Assembly: GCA_024239055.1 (NCBI GenBank)
Contig: JANBVJ010000020.1
Coordinates: 1 to 5,532 of the forward strand
DNA length: 5,532 nt
Source: Patescibacteria group bacterium
GTDB taxonomy: Bacteria > Patescibacteria > Paceibacteria > Paceibacterales > UBA10102
Direction of reading: 5' to 3'
The translations under genes and the position numbers were made by a program. Every line of letters starts with the position of its first letter. Position 1 is the first letter of the stretch. The notes under the pieces are model-generated. The model was not told where the DNA came from. It saw nothing but the letters and a program-made list of their open reading frames with translations, and made no database searches. Below are positions 1 through 5,349 of the stretch, piece after piece.

Positions 1-2047
1 CTTCCAGTGTAACTTTGATTGAATCAGCTCCGCCCTTTATAGTTGTTTCATTAGGCTCAACATCTGTTATGACCAGTGGCTGTGTTCCAACCAATATGAA
101 TTCAAATGATTCTGTATTTACATTTCTCTCATTTTCTTTGTCTGTTCCTTCTAGTGCGGGCTGGTCTTTACATCTGAAGTAGAACTTGTTATCTTTTCTG
201 TTTTCTAATCCTGTCAAGGTTGAACTGCAGGTATAACCCAACAGAGCATTTATGTTTGTGGATTCTGATGTGCAGGTCATTTCATTTTCCATTTCTCCAT
301 ACTCTTTATCAGAACGGCTAAATTTACATTCTGCAGGTTCGTTTACATAGAGTTCAATATCTAATTCGTGAGTCTCACCCTCTTCAAAAAAGGATATCGG
401 TGCGCCATTTATCCAGTTTGTTCCATATATATTTGGAGCTGTGTTGTCAGGACCATCATCTATACAGAATTTGAATACAAAGTCTGCGATATTTGCATAG
501 CCGTTTGCACTCATGCATTTTACATAAAATTCATAGTTTCCTCCGTTGTGAACTTCAAATCCTTCCTGTTCCAGATGAGTTGAGCCAGGGAACATCATGA
601 ACTGAGTGTGATTGTATTTGAATAGAGAACTTCCGCCAAAAGGCAGTCTCATATTATCAAAGCTCGCTTTTCTCACAGAATCTATCTTACAGCTTCCTGG
701 TTTGTCCAGACTTACCCCGAATGTGAAAGGGGTGAAAGCAGGAGAGCATTTGTCTTCTGAATCTTCATATTCAATTCTTACTCCTCTGTCAGGAGGAGAT
801 ATAGAGGTTTCAGGAACATAATTATAGCCATTGGATAAAACATCAGACAATGCCTCTATTCTCGGAGGTGTGATATCTCCTTTATTAATCCAGACGCATT
901 TCTGTTCTGTCGTCCCTTTGTTCACGAGCTCACAACCCTGTCCAAGACTTCTGCACTGATACTCTGTACAATAATCCAGAGGATTATTTGTATTGCAGGT
1001 CTCACAATATTCCCCGCCTGTCTGAGCCTGCCATGCCTGGCACATGAATGTGATTGTTTCTTGAGTTTCTTTTTTGTATGAACCCCAAAAAATCGCTGCT
1101 CCCGCCAAAATTCCAATTCCGGCAGCTGCCCAAGGACCAAGTACTCCTACAATTATGGCTCCTTTTGGTCCAAGCAAGGTGTAGAATGTTGTTCCTATAA
1201 AATATCCTCCTCCTAACGCACGCGCAGTTGCTTCAACTAATATTGGGTCTGCTCCTGGTGCCAACAAAGCTGCAATACCTTTAACAGAACCATAAATAGC
1301 TATTGCTATTCCTGCATTTTTTAAAATAGCGCTAAGAGCTTGTTTTGCTGTTAATTTTGTGGCTACTTCAGCAGCAGCTTTTTTTCCTAATTTATCTGCG
1401 AAGAAAGCACCTAAACCTTCAGCAATAGGAAGTGTGGATTCTTCACCATCTTTTTCACCATTGTTATTGTCGTCTGAATACCAACTTCCATCTTCATTTT
1501 GTCTATAAAGACCCCCCTCCTCTCCGATAAGATATTTTCCAAATTTATTTTCACCACGGCTATATTTCATACCGTGATAGTTAAGGATTAATGAGGCTTT
1601 TGGTGAATATGCAGGATTAGGTGTTCCTCCAAGTTCGGGGGTAGTTTTTTCTTCAAGAGGGGATTCTGGAGTGGGTTGAGCCTCTAAAGCATTTTTTGCA
1701 GCAATAGCTAAATGATCATCTACATGAACATAATTAGACGCCAAATCCCCATCAGGATTATGAAATATCCATCCATCTATATTTTGAGAAGTCCAAGTTC
1801 CATATTTATACAACCCATCAATTCCCCCGGCAGAGTTCCTTTTTTGAATTGTTGTTTCATCTATTAACCAATAAGTAAATCCAGCTTGCGCGCCCTCTTC
1901 AGCCACGTTCAATTTTATCTGTTCAAATCCACTAACCAACCCAACCTGGCTTCCGACGGCATAAGAAACAGCGAAGATGCCAATCATTAATATAAAAATC
2001 TGGCTCAGTGCCAGTGCTCCCCTCTTGTTCATATTTTTTATTTGCAT
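1..2047 (-). CDS. Large surface protein with pilin-like N-terminus and Cys-containing Ig-like repeats, at least 682 aa (3' end outside window)
   Basis: Function unknown. Seen: an uninterrupted frame from ATG 2047 to the edge. Layout: (1) MQIKNMNKRG followed by the hydrophobic ALALSQIFILMIGIFAVSYAVG (11-32), a possible class III signal cut after Gly10; (2) 33-235, polar, with an EF-hand-like loop DDNNNGEKDGEE at 192-203; (3) Ala/Gly-rich hydrophobic stretches 236-262 and 281-322, likely membrane hairpin(s); (4) a cysteine cluster, Cys336, 348, 351, 360, 365, 372 and 384, with YCETCNT and YQCRSLGQGCELVNKGT; (5) two related Cys-bearing domains at about 440-530 and 560-630; (6) the start of a third Ig-like domain, PLVITDVEPNETTIKGG. 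I recall blocks 4-5 from large unnamed DPANN surface proteins. For the cysteine part to lie outside, segment 3 must cross the membrane an even number of times. The start follows the previous stop by 1 bp with no Shine-Dalgarno; Met6 (2032), giving MNKRGALALSQ, is an equally good start. Codon use changes sharply between residues 54-330 and 331-682. Confidence 0.92.
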   Translation of the reverse strand, partial: MQIKNMNKRGALALSQIFILMIGIFAVSYAVGSQVGLVSGFEQIKLNVAEEGAQAGFTYWLIDETTIQKRNSAGGIDGLYKYGTWTSQNIDGWIFHNPDGDLASNYVHVDDHLAIAAKNALEAQPTPESPLEEKTTPELGGTPNPAYSPKASLILNYHGMKYSRGENKFGKYLIGEEGGLYRQNEDGSWYSDDNNNGEKDGEESTLPIAEGLGAFFADKLGKKAAAEVATKLTAKQALSAILKNAGIAIAIYGSVKGIAALLAPGADPILVEATARALGGGYFIGTTFYTLLGPKGAIIVGVLGPWAAAGIGILAGAAIFWGSYKKETQETITFMCQAWQAQTGGEYCETCNTNNPLDYCTEYQCRSLGQGCELVNKGTTEQKCVWINKGDITPPRIEALSDVLSNGYNYVPETSISPPDRGVRIEYEDSEDKCSPAFTPFTFGVSLDKPGSCKIDSVRKASFDNMRLPFGGSSLFKYNHTQFMMFPGSTHLEQEGFEVHNGGNYEFYVKCMSANGYANIADFVFKFCIDDGPDNTAPNIYGTNWINGAPISFFEEGETHELDIELYVNEPAECKFSRSDKEYGEMENEMTCTSESTNINALLGYTCSSTLTGLENRKDNKFYFRCKDQPALEGTDKENERNVNTESFEFILVGTQPLVITDVEPNETTIKGGADSIKVTLE
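158..730 (-). other. Tandem pair of related Cys-containing Ig-like domains within the surface protein
   Basis: Residues 440-530 and 560-630 of the 682-aa protein share a pattern. FGVSLDKPGSCKIDSVRKAS then FDNM (442-466) parallels DIELYVNEPAECKFSRSDKE then YGEM (563-585). Later, NYEFYVKC (504-511) parallels KFYFRC (621-626). In each, a strand-like segment with the first Cys is followed by an aromatic-x-x-Met and then a (Y/F)YV(K/R)C-type strand, consistent with a disulfide-closed beta-sandwich. This is a protein-level repeat; the DNA copies are not obviously alike. Confidence 0.65.
1063..1888 (-). other. Segment of distinct codon usage inside the large surface protein gene
   Basis: Across residues 54-329 of the 682-aa protein all seven Gln codons are CAA and Leu is mainly TTA, CTT or TTG. 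In residues 331-682 all ten Gln codons are CAG and CTG is common. In the first 50 residues after Met6 all three are CAG. The segment holds the EF-hand-like loop and the Ala/Gly-rich hydrophobic stretches. It could be a more variable or recombined module between conserved ends. Boundaries are approximate, set by the outermost CAA codons. Confidence 0.6.
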
Positions 2048-2048
2048 T

Positions 2049-2966
2049 TTATGGCTTTTGCGTAGTGGAATCTTCAATATAATAAAAATCCTCATCTAGG
2101 AAAAGTTCTGGTTCTAACATGATAAATTCTTCTTCAAATATCATTTCATCTTCTATGAATATAGGTTTTTCTGTTTTTTTATCTCTGCTTCCTGGAATAA
2201 TTTCAAACTCTGTTGAGCCTGCATAATTATCATTAACATACCAGACACTTTTAAAATTTCCATAACCACCATTATCTATTAACCATCCCATCATATCATC
2301 TTCAGTACCAGTCCTATTCACCACACCATTAGAATCATAAATATCTACACGAGAATAAATTTCTTTTCCTCTCGGATTGAATATTTTAATTTCCATTTCA
2401 GTTCCCCTCATATTTAATTGATCATATGAAACCAGGATTATTCTTTCATCATCTCTGAATTTATTTTTAATTCCCACAAATTCTTCTGGATAATCTCCTG
2501 CATTATTATTGTTAAAATCCTTCCAATAATTGCATGCAAAGAATTTTACATCTTCTTTAAAAACTTTTCTCACTCTGAAATCTCCTGCTGTACTATTTAG
2601 CCATGTATATCCAGGAGCAGGACTATATGTTCCATCAGAATAAATTACATTTTCTAAGATATTTCCTCGTGATTCCCCTCTCGTTTCATTTTCTCCGACA
2701 TAAACATTTACATTTGTCCTGTCTGCTCCAGCCCTAGCAATAGCTTCTGCTCTTTCCCTTTCTCCTTCAAGATATAATCTTTTCCCGGTATATTCTCCAA
2801 ATTTGTCATCTTCTTTTGCAGCCCCTTCTGCAATCATCTCTCCGAGAATCATTTTTTCTTCTGGTGTGCATGCAGCATCGTCATTACCAATTAAAGTTAA
2901 AGCTAAACCACTGATTAAAACTCCTTTCCCTAATTTACTTATTAATCCTCTATTCTTCTTCATCAT
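2049..2966 (-). CDS. Exported protein with Ig-like domain and acidic tail, 305 aa
   Basis: Not recognised as a named family. Seen: a basic start (MMKKNRGLISKLGKG), a hydrophobic stretch 16-27 ending GNDDAAC33, which could be a signal peptide or anchor; Asp at -3 makes a lipobox poor. Residues 38-83 are charged and probably helical (EGERERAEAIARAGADR at 67-83). A motif SDGTYSPAPGYTWL (110-123) followed by GDFRV precedes a likely beta-rich, Ig-like domain at about 136-257 (ERIILVSY, MEIKIFNPRGKEIY, SVWYVNDNYAGSTEFEII). Residues 150-161 (DFNNNNAGDYPE) resemble an EF-hand loop. The tail 271-299 alternates acidic and large hydrophobic residues. Only two cysteines (33, 145) are present, against 41 in its neighbour. 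Three possible N-glycosylation sequons lie at NET, NST and NRT. It starts inside the previous gene (17-bp overlap, good AGGAG site) and ends 1 bp before the next ATG, so it is translated with the cluster. Codon use is low-GC (both Gln are CAA, Leu mostly TTA/CTT), unlike the flanking conserved parts. Confidence 0.87.
   Translation of the reverse strand: MMKKNRGLISKLGKGVLISGLALTLIGNDDAACTPEEKMILGEMIAEGAAKEDDKFGEYTGKRLYLEGERERAEAIARAGADRTNVNVYVGENETRGESRGNILENVIYSDGTYSPAPGYTWLNSTAGDFRVRKVFKEDVKFFACNYWKDFNNNNAGDYPEEFVGIKNKFRDDERIILVSYDQLNMRGTEMEIKIFNPRGKEIYSRVDIYDSNGVVNRTGTEDDMMGWLIDNGGYGNFKSVWYVNDNYAGSTEFEIIPGSRDKKTEKPIFIEDEMIFEEEFIMLEPELFLDEDFYYIEDSTTQKP
2950..2966 (-). other. 17-bp gene overlap, stop of cysteine-rich gene within start of 305-aa gene
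   Basis: The minus strand ATGATGAAGAAGAATAG is read as MMKKN at the start of the 305-aa protein and, in another frame, as the acidic end of the 509-aa protein (…DEEE and stop TAG). The overlap ties expression of the two genes together by translational coupling, and the purine-rich GAA/AAG run serves both a basic n-region and an acidic tail. Confidence 0.9.
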
Positions 2967-4479
2967 AACCCTCTCCTGTGAAAAAATCCTTCCAGTTCTC
3001 CCACCATCCTTTTTTATCTACATAATTAACTTTAACACCACAATCACCAAGTGCGAGACATAAGTTCTGTTTTTCTGTTTCCCACGAACCTCCAGAGAGA
3101 CACTCTTCATTTTCTACATAATCCCAACCCCCGAAAAGTCCTTTCTCTTTTTTCACAACACAAACATCACTAGCTACTGCACATAGAGTCTCTGTGTCTT
3201 CCTCAACATCCCAGAAATTAAATCCAGGGGGGTCTTTTGGAAGGCAAACTCCGTCTCCGATATTTTCCTCCCACTTGCAATCCCTCTTATCAGCATTATC
3301 ACAATCCTTTTCATTATCTTGTGCAACACAGGTTTGCCAGCTATTTACAACACATGCAGCATATCTGTATCCATCAGGAGTTCCGTCGTCAATTGTAGTC
3401 TCTGTGCAAACTTCATTTCTGAAACTAGCGCATGGCTCTGCAGAGATTTCTCCATTATAACAGACAATTCTGATTTCTTCTCTTCCAGGAGCGTTTTCTT
3501 TCCAGTCTTTTGGAGTCGCACAAAATGTTTCGCCGTGCTCATATTTTTCTTTTGTTCCATCTCCATTATTATCATAAGAACAGCTCAAATCTTTGCAGAT
3601 ATAATTTCCCATGTTTACATTTTGACCCCTTTCAACAGCACTGCAAGTGCTTCCGGCATAGAAATCGCAGTTTCCACAAGTTGCAGAGTCTGTATTTGAT
3701 TCCCCTGGATTGCAACTTTCTGTCCAGTCTTTAATATATGTCCAGTATTCTGCATCATCCTGACTTTCAGAATCATAAATATTTGCAGTATTCCCGCAAC
3801 TGTCTAAAAAATAAATCTCATCCTTTCCTTCCACACAAGTTGTTCTCTCAGTTGGTCCGCAGATAGTGTTCAGCTCTTCTGCAGAACATAAAAATCCTTC
3901 GTGAAATTCAGCTCCTCTTTCTTGGCACTCTTGCTTTGTCTCAATTGTGCAGCTATTTCCAGAGTCTGTCTGAAAAACACATGCTCCTTTTACTTCAGGC
4001 TCTGCAAGAGCTATACATGATTGTTCGTCCTGAATATTGTTCAGGAATTGCGGAACAACGTTGTATTCCGGCAATGAAGCGAGATACTCACACCTGGTCT
4101 GTGTAACAAAAGCTGCCTGCTCTCCTATTAAACAACAACCTGTCTGACACTGAGGAATATCATAATTATTTCTCGAGTCCCAGTATCCTCCTAGCTCTGA
4201 ATCACAAGATGCCTGCGGGGAAGGCAGACATTCTCCTGTCTGTGCATTGATGCATGTTCCAACAGAACAATAAGTAGTTGATTCACACGATGTTGGAGAG
4301 GTTCTAAAATTTGAATTACATATTGACTCTTCATCTACATCTATACACCAAGCCCCGTCATTTCCATCTGGACTACTGCCTGTATTTTCACAGCATACAG
4401 CAGCACTGGTAAAATTGATTGAAAGAACTGCTAAAAAGATTAGAATTCCAATGAACAATATTATATTTTTATTTTTCAT
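2950..4479 (-). CDS. Secreted cysteine-rich protein with 41 cysteines, 509 aa
   Basis: Function unknown. Seen: a Sec-type signal peptide (Lys at 2 and 4, hydrophobic 6-21, likely cut after Ala26 or Ala27 in FTSAA|VCC), then about 480 residues with 41 cysteines spread evenly from 29 to 480, including CC pairs (29-30, 115-116) and CGNC (268-271). No second membrane helix is visible, so the mature protein should be soluble or peripherally bound outside the cell, probably held together by many disulfides; with an odd count at least one cysteine is free or intermolecular. Residues 303-314 (DNNGDGTKEKYE) match a 12-residue EF-hand loop. Blocks such as CQTGCCLIGEQAAFVTQTRC, CGPTERTTCVEGKDEIYFL, RDCKW and LALGDCGVKVNY are ones I recall from a recurring DPANN family. 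Its end is acidic (YDEEE). There is no Shine-Dalgarno before the ATG (TTAATTATAAA), so translation probably depends on the upstream gene 7 bp away. Its last 17 bp overlap the next gene. Confidence 0.92.
   Translation of the reverse strand: MKNKNIILFIGILIFLAVLSINFTSAAVCCENTGSSPDGNDGAWCIDVDEESICNSNFRTSPTSCESTTYCSVGTCINAQTGECLPSPQASCDSELGGYWDSRNNYDIPQCQTGCCLIGEQAAFVTQTRCEYLASLPEYNVVPQFLNNIQDEQSCIALAEPEVKGACVFQTDSGNSCTIETKQECQERGAEFHEGFLCSAEELNTICGPTERTTCVEGKDEIYFLDSCGNTANIYDSESQDDAEYWTYIKDWTESCNPGESNTDSATCGNCDFYAGSTCSAVERGQNVNMGNYICKDLSCSYDNNGDGTKEKYEHGETFCATPKDWKENAPGREEIRIVCYNGEISAEPCASFRNEVCTETTIDDGTPDGYRYAACVVNSWQTCVAQDNEKDCDNADKRDCKWEENIGDGVCLPKDPPGFNFWDVEEDTETLCAVASDVCVVKKEKGLFGGWDYVENEECLSGGSWETEKQNLCLALGDCGVKVNYVDKKGWWENWKDFFTGEGYDEEE
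2973..2977 (-). promoter_or_regulatory. Shine-Dalgarno AGGAG for the 305-aa gene
   Basis: The minus strand reads AGGAG at 2977-2973, 6 nt before the ATG at 2966 and 9 nt before a second ATG at 2963. It matches the archaeal GGAGG-type site. It is the only clear Shine-Dalgarno among the gene starts here and lies inside the end of the upstream coding sequence. It allows either of the first two Met codons; 2966 is chosen as the first. Confidence 0.7.
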
Positions 4480-4486
4480 TTTATAA

Positions 4487-5299
4487 TTAAGGGAAGCCTG
4501 ACGGCCATGCTACACTTCGTGAGGCAAACTGGAATTTATTTCCTATGTTTCTGTCTGTTAAAATGTAAATTGTTGTGCCGTCTGTCTGTTTTTTCTTTTC
4601 AACTTTCAAATCGTGATAATAATTCATATAAACAGTGGTTTCTGCATCACCATAAGTAGTTTCCCATTCTATGATGCTATTAGCAATACTGATTAATTCA
4701 AAAAGATTGTTGTTCAAAATAACACTAAATTGTTCGTATTTTTCTGTTTCAGCTTTTGTTAAAATAACTTCATAACTGAATGTGCTGACGATTCTTTTTG
4801 GAAGAAGCTCGACTTTTGTTTCGCCGGGTTTTAAATCAACACTATAACCTTTTTTTTCATAGCTGTCTTTTAAGGAGCTGAAGCAAGCATCCACCTGGTC
4901 CTGAATAGAATTTTTAATTTCTGATTCAATGTGCTGTTTCAATAATGGCTGTTGAACCACACATGTTCTGTAATATTCATTAGTATAACACAAATATTCA
5001 ATCTTGTTATTTTCATATAAAAAATAATTTCCAGATTCTACACTTCCCCCCTGCAGAGATAATCTTTCAACACTTTCTTCTATATCTTCTTCAATGCAGG
5101 TTTTGATAAATTCCTGCGGATTTTTTGCAGCAGGTGTTAAATCTATTCCGAGTCGTGGAGAAATCATATAAAATAAAACTGCAAGAGCAACAACAATTAT
5201 CGCAACTATGATAAAGATTGTCACCTGACCCCTTTGGTTTTTTGTAAAAAAATCAGACTGAAAAGAGCTGTTAAGCTTTTTACCTCTTTTATTATTCAT
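4487..5299 (-). CDS. Pilin-like membrane-anchored conserved DPANN protein, 270 aa
   Basis: Function unknown. Seen: a 24-residue basic n-region (MNNKRGKK...TKNQRG), then QVTIFIIVAIIVVALAVLF (25-43) as the single membrane helix. This fits an archaeal class III signal: prepilin peptidase would cut after Gly24, leaving Gln at +1. The rest (about 47-270) should be outside the cell and has four cysteines (68, 104, 113, 139), enough for two disulfides. Recognisable blocks are KTCIEEDIEESVERLSLQGG (67-86), IEYLCYTNEYYRTC (100-113), NNNLFELISIANSIIEWE (195-212), QTDGTTIYILTDR (238-250) and the C-terminal FASRSVAWPSGFP. I recall such blocks from an unnamed DPANN protein family; this could not be checked. 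It is not a normal short pilin: the soluble part is long and of mixed helix and strand. The start at 5299 is the only Met before residue 45 and is required to keep the basic n-region. It is the first gene of the surface cluster, ending 7 bp before the cysteine-rich gene, and probably has its own promoter. Confidence 0.9.
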   Translation of the reverse strand: MNNKRGKKLNSSFQSDFFTKNQRGQVTIFIIVAIIVVALAVLFYMISPRLGIDLTPAAKNPQEFIKTCIEEDIEESVERLSLQGGSVESGNYFLYENNKIEYLCYTNEYYRTCVVQQPLLKQHIESEIKNSIQDQVDACFSSLKDSYEKKGYSVDLKPGETKVELLPKRIVSTFSYEVILTKAETEKYEQFSVILNNNLFELISIANSIIEWETTYGDAETTVYMNYYHDLKVEKKKQTDGTTIYILTDRNIGNKFQFASRSVAWPSGFP

Positions 5300-5320
5300 A
5301 ATATTTTTAAGAGAAACTAC

Positions 5321-5329
5321 TTTATAAAA
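5321..5329 (-). promoter_or_regulatory. Putative archaeal TATA box for a leaderless transcript
   Basis: The minus strand reads TTTTATAAA at 5329-5321, in the only gap (5300-5343) ahead of the pilin-like gene. Its centre is about 25 nt upstream of the ATG at 5299. Archaeal transcription normally starts about 25 nt downstream of the TATA centre, so the start would fall at or next to the A of the ATG. There is no Shine-Dalgarno sequence before this ATG (CTTAAAAATATT), which fits a leaderless mRNA. The purine/AT-rich GATTAA just upstream could serve as BRE. In an AT-rich genome such a match can occur by chance; position and lack of a ribosome binding site are the supporting points. Confidence 0.5.
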
Positions 5330-5335
5330 TTAATC

Positions 5336-5349
5336 TTCAATCTTCAATC
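5336..5349 (-). repeat. 7-bp tandem repeat over the pcn stop codon
   Basis: On the minus strand GATTGAA occurs twice head to tail (5349-5343 and 5342-5336) and is followed by a degenerate third copy, GATTAAT (5335-5329). The first copy contains the last Asp codon and the TGA stop of pcn. It may be a small slippage duplication. The third, degenerate copy lies directly upstream of the putative TATA box, where the archaeal TFB recognition element (BRE) would sit. No function is shown. Confidence 0.6.

Noticed and set aside
368..821. Small plus-strand open frames at 368-583 and 612-821
   Set aside because: They lie antisense to a continuous, well-supported reading frame of the large surface protein, have no ribosome binding sites or recognisable motifs, and their products look like antisense translations.
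922..1140. Minus-strand 72-aa open frame
   Set aside because: It is out of frame within the large surface gene, across its membrane block and cysteine cluster, and its product resembles nothing; the main frame here has clear Cys motifs.
1203..1213. Shine-Dalgarno-like AGGAGGAGG on the minus strand inside the large gene
   Set aside because: It encodes consecutive Gly codons (LGGGY) in the main frame and no ATG or GTG follows at a suitable distance.
2076..2090. TATA-like TTTTTATTATATT upstream of the large surface gene
   Set aside because: It is coding sequence for the FYYIED end of the 305-aa protein, its spacing to either possible ATG does not suit a leaderless start, and AT-rich coding sequence gives many such matches.
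2865..2890. Lipoprotein signal at Cys33 of the 305-aa protein
   Set aside because: The residues before the Cys are D-D-A-A; a lipobox needs Leu, Ile or Val at -3, so lipid anchoring is not supported, although export by the hydrophobic stretch remains likely.
2803..3734. Plus-strand open frames at 2803-3063, 3194-3460, 3319-3699 and 3510-3734, and the minus-strand frame 3345-3575
   Set aside because: All overlap the 305-aa or cysteine-rich genes in other frames. Their Ser/Cys/Phe-rich products are what an AT-rich, acidic, Cys-rich gene gives when read in the wrong frame.
5300..5343. Transcription terminator after pcn
   Set aside because: No stem-loop is visible and the only T-rich run on the coding strand (TTTT within the TATA box) is too short to call a U-tract terminator.
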